This document shows positions 1 to 12,175 of a stretch of 64,000 bases of DNA, piece after piece (the first letter of the stretch is position 1; every line of letters starts with the position of its first letter). This DNA comes from Oikopleura dioica (lineage: Eukaryota > Chordata > Appendicularia > Copelata > Oikopleuridae): contig OU015568.1 in assembly GCA_907165135.1 (NCBI GenBank), positions 9,680,501-9,744,500 on the forward strand, in the 5' to 3' direction. Under the pieces are notes generated by a model. It searched no databases and was not told where the DNA came from. It saw only the letters and a program-made list of their open reading frames with translations. A program made the translations under genes and the position numbers.

Positions 1-608
1 GCAAAGAAGACTTGTACATCTTCAGTAAATGCTCATACTGCTCTGGCCTTCCTCTGATTATATCTTGGGAGATCATATTGTTGAAAAACTTCGGTTCAAG
101 CGTTTTCATCGTTACACTGGGATGGCAGTCGAGAAATTGAAGAGTTCCAGTCCCACACTTTGCGAAGCCGACGCCGATTATGTCTGGTAAACGTCGCTCG
201 AGAGGTTCCAGGCTCTGGAAGAATAAATAGAAATCTTCAAGGCCCTCGAATCGAGCTTACCTTTCTGATTTCCACGGGACAGGCATGCTCCATAACCGCC
301 CCCTCATGATAAGCTTTGTCTTTCGACTCCTCCATCAAAATCGTTGTCGGTTTTAGATTTCTTCTTATTGCTGAAAAATCCTCTGCTGGCACATGCTTCA
401 AAATATACTTTTCAAGCTCTTCAAATTCCTCTTTTTTGATGTGCGAATGAAGGAAGTATGCGTCCAAAATTGCATCGTTTTTTATTTCCGGGTTGAAATA
501 ATTATACGCATTATGCGCGGAAATTGCAGCACAGAAAACAATCGCAGCAATGTTCAATTTTTTGTTTTCAAACGGTAAGTATTTCTTCCAATTGTTTTCA
601 GTCGACAT
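1..608 (-). CDS. Sulfotransferase, 5' part (truncated by window edge)
   Basis: This encodes the N-terminal part of a type II Golgi-type sulfotransferase. Exon 1 is 608-261 and exon 2 runs from 214 off the window; the 46-nt intron is GT-AG in phase 0. Residues about 18-38 form a hydrophobic signal anchor. Exon 2 carries IIGVGFAKCGTGTL, which matches the 5'-phosphosulfate (PAPS) binding loop of carbohydrate sulfotransferases (pattern G-x-x-K-C-G-T-x-x-L), followed by a His-Pro segment as in the heparan sulfate group. The start is the first ATG and is followed by a plausible short cytosolic tail. The acceptor and C-terminal part are missing, so the substrate (heparan sulfate, chondroitin or other) cannot be told. 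Confidence 0.75.
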
Positions 609-1008
609 TTTCTCTTGTCAATTTAACGATGAACGTGGATGATAAGTGATGTTTTGAGTGAGGGGTACAAACCGCCCCGAGGATATTTCTAGTATTTTTT
701 AAGCGATTTGAGGTCTTTTTTTCCGGCTAAATGATTGCAGCATCAACTAAAAAGGAAAAATATAGGCAACAGAAAAATCCTAAGGTCCACAAAGACCCTG
801 AGTCTTCTTCTAAAAAAGCAATAAAATCGAGGCTTATCCGTATAAGCAATCTAGTAATGCGTTCTATAAAAACCAGTGCACTCGATTTGGTCATTAAAGA
901 CTAAGCAATGCAGCGCAAGCATTAAATTTTCATCCACAACTGTCGAACTTTCTCAAGAAAACATTTTCTCGTCCTCAAACGTCGCGAGAAAAGAAACACA
1001 AGAGAGCA
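609..1008. other. Intergenic, divergent promoter region
   Basis: This lies between two divergently transcribed genes. I see no convincing coding exon or RNA gene. Short open frames here lack family signals. Confidence 0.5.
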
Positions 1009-2899
1009 ATGAAAAATGTTTTATTTACTTATCTCCTTCGATCAAGCTTAGCGATGGTGGAGAACTGTTTTACATGTAAGAATTGGGATGACTGCAATTT
1101 TATTGGTTTCGGCCATGTTGAAGGGAAGAGAGAGGTCAAACCGTATTTGAATCAGTCAGGAAGGGTTCGATTTGCAATCTTGATAAAACTAGCCAGTTTT
1201 CTTCCTTGATTTCAAACTTCGACCCTCGAAAGACGCTTTTTATATTACGTGTTCGCGGCTCATCCACGTCTCTGAAATTCCCGGTCCCTTCCGAATCAAG
1301 CGGCTCAGAATCAGTCAATCTTCTTTGTCAAACAACTTGGAAGGAATCGCCGATTTTACGAATTTAGAAGTACTCAACGCTTCGAACACTGGTTTGACCT
1401 CCATCGATAACGACCTCCAGTCTCTGAAAAATTTATGGATGCTGGACGTGTCCTGGAACATGTTATTGTTCCTTCCAGGGAATCTCAAGGAGCTTCGAGC
1501 GGTTATTTTGCTTCACGGGAATCCATTCCAGTGCTCTTGCGATTTGGCAGCGATTGTCTCTGAAATTCATTTTGTCGATGGCCCCACTGCAGCAACTTGC
1601 GATACTTTTGGAGATCTTGTTCCGCTGCGAAAATTGATCAGTTTGACGGAGGAAAATGTCCAATGCGCAACTGAAAGCGCCCAAGACATCCCAATGTACA
1701 TCATTTTCTTCAGCTGGGTCGTTGGACTCATGGTTACTTTGTACAGATACTCGAAAGCGGAATCGAACAGTAGTGAAGAGAACTACAACAAAATCGATCC
1801 AGTAGAACTTGAACGAATACGAAAAGAAGCGATTGAGATTCAGAATCGGATTAATCAAAATCGAGATTCGGAGATGCAAAAAATCAGGCACAGGCGATCG
1901 AAATGCCCGACTCATTCAAACTGCTCATCTTGTAAAGGTCTATTTAGTTTTATTCTTGCCATCAATGTTCTTGTATAATTTTTAGAGCTTAATACAAGCG
2001 GTGTCCAGCCAACGCGATGCACTCATACAGTCGAGTCACTGAGGAATAAGTTCAAAGAAAGCGGACGTCAAATGTGCAAACCAAGAGTTCGCGAATGTGA
2101 AGCCTTCGACGACATATCCATGAACGCCGCCACTAGTCGACATTTCAAAGTGAGAAACAAGAATTAAAACCGTTTGTTGGGATAAATATTTTAGTACAAC
2201 CTGGCAGATGCGATGGAAAGGCGCCTCGAGGAGAGCATGAATGATATAGGAACTGGTTTGTTTTCATTTTGAATTCATCCCACAAGATTTTGAACTGCCC
2301 GGAAAAGCTTCAAAGTACGACTCGTTTTCTGTATCGCATCATTCCAATCACTCATCTCGGTACAACTCCCGACGGGCTTCAATCCGACCATCTTCAGGAT
2401 ACGATTTTGCTCTCGAGCGAGCTCCAAACGAGTCAATTTACGACTCTGCTAATCCAGCGAAAAATCGCATCCATCGCCAACGAACACTTCCAGTTAAGGA
2501 TCATAAATATGATAGTTTCAATTGAAACTTATAAATATTCAAATATTTAAAATAAATGATCCATCGGAACAGCTCGTCGAGGCTGGCCGTACTCAAAGCA
2601 CTCTTCTCTCGGACAATCGTACGATTCTTCTTATGGCGTCCAAGCAGCAAGCAGTTATGATAACGTCATAGCAAATCTGCCTAAGAGTCCACATCCTCAG
2701 CTTCACAAGCAACGATCCCGCTCGCCAATGAGAATGGCATCACTAGATGTGTACTCTCCAAGGCCACCTTCATCTCGACGTGATTCTGACTGTATTTATG
2801 AAGGTTTGGGGTTCGCAATTAGATTGATAGCAAAAAGTATTGAAAAAATGGTGAACGCCAGATTACGACCCCGTCGAAGAATCAGTCGATGGCTTTTGA
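1009..2899 (+). CDS. Leucine-rich repeat single-pass membrane protein
   Basis: Predicted exons are 1009-1075, 1197-1937, 1986-2149, 2195-2255, 2287-2514, 2573-2803 and 2862-2899, about 509 aa; all phases agree. The first exon is tentative and was chosen because it gives a hydrophobic start. About three LRRs with L-x-x-L spacing lead into an LRRCT cap (NPFQCSCDL followed by two more Cys). A transmembrane segment follows (IIFFSWVVGLMVTLY), then a long cytoplasmic tail rich in Ser, Arg and Tyr, ending in an acidic stretch. The architecture resembles small synaptic or LRRC3-like adhesion proteins, but I cannot name an orthologue. An AATAAA signal lies near 2941. The fourth intron uses a GTTTCA donor at 2515 because the nearer GTTAAG breaks the frame. 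Confidence 0.72.
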
Positions 2900-3013
2900 G
2901 GACATTTAAGAACAGGCTTTTTATATATTTATTTTTTGTCCAATAAAAAACTGTTTTGGAAGCGTTTTTATTTGAAACTTGAAGGAAATTCAGGCTTGTT
3001 ATTTATTCAATTT

Positions 3014-5533
3014 TCAAAACTCGGGCGATATTCTTCTTCCTCCGGAAGATCTTGGACGAAGAATGGGATTCTGAACTGACGAAGCGCGGAAATCATTTGA
3101 CGGTATTCTCAGCCTGACTTTTGAGTTTTCTCGCATCGCGCTAGAATCTTGTGAGCATTCATTGAAATGACCGAACTATACCTTGTTATTCCATGTTGGA
3201 TATAATCGTACATTTTCGCTTTGTCAGTCTTGTAAGTCTTCGCCATCGCTTCTATCGCATCCATCAGCTTCGGATCAGCACTAAAAGCGACTCAAAAAGG
3301 CGCATAAAGTCGACAACTCACCCTCTGTGAGACGTAGACAGCTGTTCTGCAAGATCTTCGATGATTTCTACGTTCAAGCTGCTCATGTCTGTCATCACCA
3401 TCGTTAGATTCGCCTCGGAAAGTCGCATCACACCACAAATCTTTTGCAAAACAGATATTTCTTGCGCTGCCTTCGTCTTCATATTTTTAGCTTGAATGTT
3501 TAAAGAAATGAAGATTCACTATTAAAAACATACCTGCTAGATCTGCAGATATTTTTTGACGCTCATTCTGAATTCTGAAGGTTTCCTCGAACTTAATTTG
3601 CTCAAGAGCAGAATCGCGCAGGACGCCATCAAATGAGATGTGGTCGACGTTGTCATCAAGAGAATCGATTCGCTTCGTCACCGAATCATCTTTTTTCGAA
3701 AACGATCGTTCTCGTTCTATATCTGCATGCTCTTCAATTCTAGCTTGCTCAGATTTCGAAGACTCGTAAAGGCGGACAATGTCGCTCGGTTCAACTCCTT
3801 TCAATCGGTTTTCAAATGCAGTAACAAAGAGAATCCCTTTCAGGTCAATAAGGGTCTAAAACATAAATACGCAAATGTTCTAAGATAGATTTTTACCTGA
3901 TAGATTTCCTTGTATTTTAAGACTTTCTCAAGTCCATTCACGCGTTCTTGCACTAGAATCTCGCCAAATATTTGAACAAAAAGCTGATCACTTCCTCTCG
4001 GATTGTTTTCGTTCTTAATCTCTTTGAGTTCTTCTGTAGTTTTTATAAAACAAGCCGTCCATTTTTCTTCGTAGTCAACGAGGCGATCAGAATAGGACCT
4101 GTCACGAACGATGTTTTCGAATTCTTGGTGGTAAGAAACAATGAAATTTGATGATGTTTCTGCAAATTTTTTCGTGCTACTTTCATCTTCCAGTCGCTCT
4201 TGCAGTTCTCTTTGAAAGGAATAGTTGACTGCATAGTAATCTATGTTTATACCTTTTTTGTTCTTTAGAAAGTGTAAGTTCTAAGAGCGACCTATTGAGT
4301 TTCTTCGCTTTTGGCCTTGAAGACTTTGAGCTCTTTGTGTTTCTTCGAAGCGATTCATCGAGAGAATCTTTCGTGTCTCTGTTTCGTCGATTTTCTGATT
4401 CATCGACAAAATCTTGAAGCTTTCGGAGTTTCTGGCGGTCCATTTTCAAGTCCGACAAGTAGTTTTGAAACACTAAAAATTTTTATTTCAATGTCATCTT
4501 TTTATTCACCTGAGCAAATTCTATTAGCCATTTGAGCTTCAATGTTCGCCACATCTTTCAGAAGCTTCGACGCACTCTGAAGATCAAAGTCCGCTAGAAT
4601 ATCCAAAAACTCGCTCAAGTCAATGTTTTTCAAGTTCTTTCTCGCCAGAAGATCGGCGATAAACTCTCGTTTTGCTTTTTTGAAATCAACAACGATTTCG
4701 TTTTCATGATCGTCAAGAGCATCGTCCAACAAGTTGTTGAATTCGTCGCGAATTTGTAGAATTTCGCCGAGAACAGAATTCAGCATTTCCTTTTTTCGAT
4801 TTTGGGGAATTTTTATTTCTGTTGCAATCGAATCTAGATCACTTTCGATCTTTTCTTTCGCCGTGTTCCAGTCGGACTTTCTTTGCTGCCAGCGATAAAC
4901 CCATATTTTCGCAAGAGCCAAACGGTTTTTCAGAATTTTTTCGATTCTAGCTTTATATTTCGATAACTCATCGGAAAAGAGATGCTCAGCATCTCGCAAA
5001 AGCTTGTATTTAATTTCTCCAGTCATGTAGCCGAGATCAAGCTGTGAAGCGAGTCGCGCGAGTTTGAGTCTTTGGACATTTTCAGACGTATCTTCGAGAT
5101 CTTTGAACGCTTGAAAAATGTCTGAATAGAGGTGTTCCTCGGATCTTTTGATTTCGTCGAATTCGCAGTTGTGCGCGCTCTTCAACTCATGATCGAATCG
5201 ATTTAGCTTGACCTCGAACTCTTTCCGCTGGTAAACATCGTTCAGAAACTCAAGTAGATCGCGTCGGATGTGTAAGCCACTTTCCCAAGTCTTGAATGGT
5301 ATCAGCGGCGTCGATTGAAACAAGTGCCCGGCGAGAATGATCTCGTCATCGTGAAACTCATTTGGAGAAAAATCTGGCTGGATGGAATTCGGGTCTAGTT
5401 TAGATGTGTTTTTGACGCTTTGAGGGGGCTGTTGGATTGTCTTAATTCAGTAAATTAAGTTGTTTGTCTCTGATCCATTTCTTGCCTGCTTTGGTTGAGC
5501 TACATTCGCGCTTCTTGAGCTGTTGCAGCCCAT
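3014..5533 (-). CDS. Coiled-coil protein with Met-Gly-Cys N-terminus
   Basis: Eight exons (5533-5486, 5428-4510, 4472-4253, 4209-3897, 3855-3534, 3490-3322, 3280-3182, 3113-3014) give about 729 aa with consistent phases. The protein starts MGCNSSRSAN, an N-myristoylation and palmitoylation type signal (Gly2, Cys3, Ser). Most of the rest is charged, Trp-containing helix and coiled coil, with no catalytic motif that I recognise; it could be a ciliary or cytoskeletal protein. The first intron appears to be GC-AG (CAG|GCAAGA). The neighbour upstream on the same strand is a divergent alpha-tubulin that also begins Met-Gly-Cys, so the two may act together at membranes; that is inference. Function unknown. 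Confidence 0.7.
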
Positions 5534-5833
5534 TTTTCTCTTGGAAAAATTTAAAAACGGAAATAGTAAAAACGCGTATTCACGCGCAAAGGTGAATTTG
5601 GGGTGTCATTTAAATTTAACAACACAATTGACAGTGAGATGAAAGAAAATGCTGAGTTCCGTGGTTATGACAACCACCTGAGGCTCCAGCCAAAAGTTAA
5701 ACATTGATAGTGAGACATCAATGAGTCCTTAAGTTTATGAGCCAATATCAGAAAGATTGGACCTTCTCTGATAGACTATCAGTGATAGAATCTCTGAAAT
5801 ATGAACTGTATAAGTAAAATAGACTGTACAAAT

Positions 5834-7872
5834 TTATTGTCTCTTATGCGGAGAATAATAATACTCTTTACAGTCGTTGGCGTAGATAGTTTCGTTCCTT
5901 TCTGACGAAGTTTTCACTTGTTCGGGAGACGCTAAGCTCGCATATTCATTTTCTAATCTTGCCAAACTTTCACGAGCAATAGAGAACTCGCCTTCTTCCA
6001 TACCTTCACCAACGAACCTTAGACGAATGTTAATTTGTTGGTATTAGTACTGATGAATTTACCAGTGAACAAATGCTCTCTTTGCATACATCAAATCAAA
6101 TTTTCGATTGACCATTTTAAATACTTCTACGATGTCAAGTCTATTTGTAACAGAGCAAACTGACGGATCAGAAGACTGCAGATCGTATGTTCTTGGAAGA
6201 GGTGGTGGTTGCGACTTCGAAGAGTTAAATGCAAGTGACTTTTATCGTAATTTTATTTTTGAACTCTTCCTGAATTCGAGCAGGATTCCAATTTGCAGAT
6301 TGAGTCCTATTTTGGCAAAAATTGAATTCTTTCTTCAGTTTCTGTATTGTTTTACTGATAGATTCGCTTCTTACATTTCCACGGTATAATAAAGAAGTGC
6401 TCAAAAATGGACCTTCTGACTTTTGATTACTTATCGAAATGAATTGATTCTAAAAAAAATAAAGATGCAAACACAAAATTATTCTTCTAACCTCAGACTT
6501 GAAGCAAAAACGACTCATCTCATGAATCGAATTGTTTTCTGCAGTATTCTGGCTTTCCGGAGAAATAAGAGGAGCACATGAATATGAAAGATAATTTATC
6601 CTTGGCTGCGGAACAAGACTGTTGATAACATTTGAAAAGTTTGCTATCGATGGATCTGTGAATCTTGTAGATGCTGTAATTGACGAAATCACCTTTCAAA
6701 CATGAAGAATATTTATGCTGAAAGAATGTTTTACCTGTGCAATAAGGCGGTTCGTATTATAAAAGCTCGGTATTTCTACGTCCAAATAATTCTGGCATAT
6801 TTTATATAAAGCTTGATTATCGAACATAATTGAACAGCTAGAAAGATTGCGTCCGTACTGTCTTCCAGCATACAGGAGGGCATTGTAAGGTTCGACCACA
6901 GAAGACGCAAATTTAGGCGAAATAAAAACCGGCACTTCCATAATCGGCACCTTAGTTTCCTTGATATATTCAAGGAGTAAGGCCGTCAAGCCAGAACCAG
7001 TTCCACCACCATGAGAATGATACACAATTATTCCTTGAAGGGCATCGCACTGTTCTTTGGCGCTTTCTACATTTTTCACCAGAGGCTCAATTATTTCCCT
7101 TCCAATCGTATAATGTCCTCTTCCATAGTTACTAGCAGAGTCTTCCTTGCCGTTTATCATGAGCCGTTGATTGTAAAGAGATCCGTAGATCGAGTTTTTG
7201 ACAGCATCAACGACATTCGGCTCTAAATCGGCCATGACTGCCCGTGGAACCGCTTTTCCAGTTGCTTCAGAGGGTTAAATTTGAACTGTTGATTATTCGT
7301 ACATTATATATACAGTGCATATTCAACAATTCCTGATTGATAGAAAAAGTCTCGTATGAGTTGTCAAAGGTCGAAAACGAGTCTTCAGGAATGGTTCCAT
7401 CAGGATTGATGCCATGTTCGTAGCAAAAAAGCTGCCAAGAAGCGGCGCCGATTTGAATTCCCGCCTGACCAACATGAATCGATAATATTTCTCGAGGACT
7501 TCTATCTACTCTTTCTCTTGCTCCAAGAGGAGGTGGAGTAATAGGTGGAGGGCTTGGACTTCGTGATCGTGGTGGTGGAGTCTTTGGTTTAGGCTTTGGT
7601 TTTTCTCGTCTAAGTTTTTGAAAAGATCTCTTTTGCATTTTCGCACAATTTACTGGGATGAATATTTTGCGCTTATTTGCGGAGGGAGCCGACTAATTAC
7701 CAACGATCGACATTTTGATTACCAATGTTCATTAATTTTAAGAAAGTCTAGTGATAAAAACTTTTCCTTGAGTTTTTGGTTTTTCTCGCTTATCTTCATC
7801 CTTATTGTTTGGCTTTTCAACAAGGTTATTTTTCTCTGGTTCAACTACATTTTTTGACTCCGAGCAGCCCAT
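5834..7872 (-). CDS. Divergent alpha-tubulin with membrane-anchor-like N-terminal extension
   Basis: Seven exons (7872-7762, 7692-7314, 7264-6735, 6692-6492, 6449-6240, 6214-6063, 6017-5834) give about 588 aa; ordinary alpha-tubulin is about 450. Residues 1-110 are an added Lys-, Arg- and Pro-rich extension starting MGCSES, compatible with myristoylation and palmitoylation. The tubulin fold follows: [12 protein letters not shown], the glycine loop GGGTGSG, and near the C-terminus [14 protein letters not shown] and [10 protein letters not shown]. It is alpha rather than beta by the long S9-S10 loop and the GEGMEEGEF ending. The Glu of helix 8 that drives GTP hydrolysis in alpha-tubulin is replaced (Asn aligns), the Lys40 acetylation loop is missing, and the tail ends Lys-Arg-Gln, not Glu-rich with Tyr. 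One intron would be only 25 nt (6239-6215). Confidence 0.82.
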
Positions 7873-8486
7873 TTTTTGATATCAGATGAGTTTTTGACGG
7901 CATTTGTCAGGAGGAGGGTTAGTTGTCAATGGACACGAGAATAAATAAAGTTCTAACAATTGCTGTTATCGGCAATGTCTAAACATCGTAGTGATGGCCA
8001 AAGGGAATCAAACATTCTCTGTGGGAAGCATTTTTTCCTACGAAGGATAAGCGAAAGTGGGTACGCCCAAATACTGTGTATGTGGCTTGTGGTATGCTTG
8101 TTGTTAATTCCAACATTGGAAATTTGCATCAAAATAGCAGTAAGTTACCATATAAATATTAATTTTCGATGAAAAAGTTCGAGTTTGAAGATGTGCTACT
8201 TGTAAAAAAATAGTTATTTTTTCTCGTTGTATAATTCTAGCACTTTTCTAGGTGGAGATTTTGTTAAGATTATGCACGGAATTTTTTACAAGAACTCATA
8301 GAATGGGTGGAACCTAAAGCTGACTATAATTTGTGTTTTCTAAATCTTACAAAATAGTTAATGTCACGGAAAAACGACACGTATTTCTATATTCAGTTAT
8401 ATTCTTATGAGTTCAATATTATCTCTAGAACATCACTTATTATCGTTAGATTTTTTCAATACCGAGATCAGTTTGAAAGCGTAAAA
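7873..8486. other. Intergenic, divergent promoter region
   Basis: This separates the tubulin gene (-) from the LRRC74-like gene (+). It is A/T-rich. I see no supportable gene; a 70-codon open frame at 7960-8172 has no family signal. Confidence 0.45.
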
Positions 8487-10812
8487 ATGGACCCGACACG
8501 CGCAGGGATTTCCGCCTCTGCTACAGAAGGGCTCAATCCAGACTCCCTTCAGTCAATCATCGAGGACCCAGAAGGAAATCCCTTTGAGATAATTCTTCCT
8601 GATGATAAAATGTAAGTTTTCACGGTATAACGAATAGCTTTAGTCTAATACCTACAAAATTTGTAGGCTACAAATTAGCATAAATTTTAATAGCCCTTTT
8701 TAGTGATATAAAAGACCTGGCGGACGAAGCAGCCGATTTGCGCTCAAAATACGAGACCTGCGAACAAGTTTACCTCTGGGCGTGCAGGAAACTCGGCTGC
8801 ACTCCCGTCACTCCTTTCATCAGAAATATTAATCAGGAGCTTTGCAATTTAGGTGAGTTCTCAATTACTTTTTCCCACAACAAGCTACTCTTAGATGACT
8901 ACGGCCTCGGAGAACGAGGAACAAAAGCGCTGTCAGTGTCTCTCATCATCAATACAAGCATAATCAGACTTCAATTAGCCAGCAACGCGATTGGTGGCAA
9001 TGGAACTTACAGTATTTGCAACATGCTGAAGGAGAACTGCTTTATCACAGAATTGGTTTTAGGTGAGTCACAAGACCTGTAGCTTGCCTTCAGTAGCTTG
9101 TAATCGTTCATATAATTGACGTAACTTCCTACGTGGCAATGAGCTTCTGAGGAATTAAGGTTTTTGTGGAAATGACTCCTACCTGTAGCCCATTAACAGA
9201 GGGCTCCACTTATCGTTAGATTTTGCGTCTTAAAGTATTGGGCTACCTGGTAGACTCTACCTTCAAAAAGAAAAAACTGTGAAAAGTTTGTCTCAAAATC
9301 TAAGGCTTATTTTCTCACTAGTTTCCGAAGATAGGCCTACACTTTAAAGACGCAAAGCTAACGATAAAGCCGCACTTTTAGAGGGGCCCTCTTGTATCTC
9401 TAACGGTACAAGAGTTCAATTTGTACCTCTCATATCTTTTACGTTGGTTTTTTTATGACAGGACAGCAAGAAAATTTGGTTTTACGAAAAATGATAAGCG
9501 TAGATTGCTTTTGCCCTAAAACAGTGAAAAAGACTTGTTGCCGCGTAATGAATATCTTTAAGGGTTATGCTAGCTATTTACTTTTATGCATACTACCGAA
9601 AGTGCAAGAACACGTTTCTGCGGGTCTTCGTAGGGTCAACTTTCGCAAACAGAAGAATTTCGAACAAAAATCATTTCTATCGACTTGTAACTTTATTTTA
9701 GATAGCAATGATCTTGGCTCCTTTGGGGCAGAATGCGTTTCAAAAATGTGCGAAGACAACCGTTCAATAAAATATCTCTCGTTGCGAAACAACGACTTTC
9801 AAGATCAGGACGCGCAAATACTCTGCGATGGAATCAAGGGCTCCCTGACGCTCGAGTACTTGGATCTCTCACAGAACAAGTTCTGCGAGACCCAAGCTAT
9901 CGGCCAGCTGATCAATCAAAACGAGTCGCTCAAGACGCTGAAGCTGCACTGGAACATGCTCCGGCTCGATGGGATGAAAAGCGTCATCAGTGGATTAAAG
10001 GAAAACGTCAGCCTCAAGCATATTGACCTCAGTTGGAATGGCATTGAATCTCGTCATTGCGGCGAGCTTGCAGATGTTCTTACAAGTAAGTTTTCTTATG
10101 CTTCTGATCACATGGTCAATGGACCATGTTTTTAGATGGTGCGGTAGAAACGCAACGCAAGCAATTTGGTGTTGCATGAATCATGCAGCATGATGCAACT
10201 TGCATCTGTAATTTTAGCCTTGACAAATTTCTATCAATGATTGATAATCAATCTAAGTTTCAGATTAGAAGAAGGACACGTATTTGAGTTTAAAAGTAAA
10301 GTTCGAGTTCAGGCATACATTAATGTCACAATCATTGACGATGTCTTGGCCATTGGAATATGCCCGTTACGCACATAATTGTACCCTTTCAAAGTTCCCG
10401 GCAATTTTCCGTCATATCAGAACTCTTTTAAAATCGAATTTTGCCGAAAACTTTCTAAACTAGAAACACCTTTTTTCTTGCAATTATTCAACTCTTCTTT
10501 TAAGCAAACAACACCTTGCAGCAACTGAACGTCAACAACAACCGAATCGATCCAACAGGCGCGATGACGCTCTGCCGCGGCCTCCAGAACAACGAGTCAA
10601 TAACTCACTTCCACATCAAAGGCAATCCAATCGGCGAGGACGGCTTCAATGCAATCGTCAGCGCGATCATCTACAACACGCGAAACATCATCGAGCATCT
10701 TGAATTTTCAAAAATTGACTTTCCAGCGAAAGAAACTGTTGAACTCATGAAGGAACTCTCCCAAATGAAAAAGTCGTCTCAGTCTGATCATAACTTTCAA
10801 TTCTGCTGTTGA
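8487..10812 (+). CDS. LRRC74-like ribonuclease-inhibitor-type LRR protein
   Basis: Exons 8487-8611, 8704-8852, 8895-9062, 9702-10085 and 10505-10812 give about 377 aa, with phases agreeing throughout. After a short acidic N-terminus the segment ETCEQVYLWACRKLGCTPV resembles the head of LRRC74 proteins, and NLDDYGLGERGTKAL begins the repeat array. About seven RI-type LRRs follow (for example LDLSQNKF, LKLHWNMLRLDG, IDLSWNGIES, LNVNNNRIDPTGA). There is no signal peptide or membrane segment, so the protein is probably cytosolic and a scaffold. Introns 3 and 4 (639 and 419 nt) are long for this window; the first holds an inverted repeat. AATAAA lies just after the stop near 10826. Confidence 0.8.
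9200..9396. repeat. Inverted-repeat (MITE-like) element inside LRRC74-like intron
   Basis: An arm near 9203-9240 (containing ATCGTTAGATTTTGCGTCTT) is repeated inverted, with mismatches, near 9345-9396 (AAGACGCAAAGCTAACGAT). The spacer contains the motif GGTAGACTCTACC, which recurs elsewhere in the window. Confidence 0.6.
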
Positions 10813-12175
10813 TTTATTTCTCGACAAATAAATTTTATTTTTTTAATAGATAGAAGTATTCAACTTGAACCCTTTTTGATTACTTTCTCCATAATTTAAT
10901 ATGCTTTACTGCCGAACATCGTAGCGGGTACATCGTAGAAAACAGTATCAAGACCACAACGACAATAAGAAAAACGTTACCCTAGCGTATCTATATTCTA
11001 ACTACATTAGTTGAACTGTCCGATTTCACGGTGAAATGGTATATTGGTTGTGTTTATCGCTAGAAATGGGAGAAAACCTAAGCGGGTAACCGCATAAGAC
11101 AGATTTAGAGATTCCGTCCGGGTTTTCAATAACGTTTTTTTTTGTTTCTCAAAGAAAGTTTACAAAGCAGTTGATGCATTGGGTCTTTGCGATCAGTTTT
11201 AGAACCCTTATGAAAAACAATAATTCTTGTGAATTCCTCTCACTTGAAACTCTTGAATGCTTACATTCTATTTTCAATTTATCTCAATCAAGAGCACGTT
11301 GATACCCGGTAGACTCTACCGTAAAAAAAAGCTGTTGAAAAGCTAAAGCAGCTTTTCAACAGATGAAAACATATTTTAGGTGAAATGCCAAATAATGGAT
11401 TGCAAAAATGTCGAATTTTTGTCTGCAACGAAAGCTGACACTTTTACTTCTTTGAGACAGTCCGTAGTTTGACAGGCAAAATATACTTGTCGTGTCCGAA
11501 ATCATTGCCGTTTTGGGTTGAATAAAAAAGCTGGTTGATAAGGAACAGATTACGTATTTGGAAGTATCGCTGATGGAGGCTCCATCTTTGCCGTATAGAG
11601 ATAACGAAAGCCGTAAATCTTCAAAAATGACGAAAAGCGCATCTATGTAGTACATACCTCCACGTACCAGCATAGAACGAGAGCCATTGTATCCCCGTTT
11701 TTAATTAAAAAAATATAATTTAAATTACCAAGTTGAATGATTGACTAAGTAATAGAAGCGAAATTAAAAATTTTTAGCTAAAAATTTCGGAATTTTAGAC
11801 ACAAACTTTGGATTTTATTTGTCGAGAATTTGATAATCCGACTCTGAAAACTTTTCACAGATGAAGATTCATTTTAAGATCTATGTATAAAAAATATTTT
11901 GAGCAGTTTGAAAATTTCGGACACAGAGCATTGAAAGAAAAATGATTTTTTTTTCTTTTAAAATTTGGCAACAATAATGCACAATCAGATGACAAGCTAG
12001 CAGTAGGTCACCTTGTTAAAGTTCACGCAGCATAATAATTCGGTGGTGGTGGCGCTGAGCAACGCCGGGTTTGAGGTCAGCTCTTGCGCACCATACTGCC
12101 CTATATATTCGAGTGGTGATACTGATTCTTCATCAAATTAAAAGCTAGAATAACTAGATTCGAAAAGACTAAAAA
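10813..12175. other. Intergenic with hairpin
   Basis: No coding exon is supported. It contains GGTAGACTCTACC near 11309, followed by a near-perfect hairpin (arms about 11332-11344 and 11350-11362, CTGTTGAAAAGCT and its complement). A TATA-like CTATATATTC near 12101 probably belongs to the downstream gene. Confidence 0.5.
12101..12110 (+). promoter_or_regulatory. Probable TATA box of the EGF-repeat gene
   Basis: CTATATATTC lies about 75 nt before the ATG at 12176, a usual distance in a compact genome. Confidence 0.4.

Noticed and set aside
1463-1915. Antisense open frame of 150 codons over the LRR gene
   Set aside because: Shadow of the coding exon; no family resemblance.
11356-11673. Minus-strand frame of 105 codons
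   Set aside because: Low-complexity, no splice context or recognisable domain; overlaps a hairpin region.
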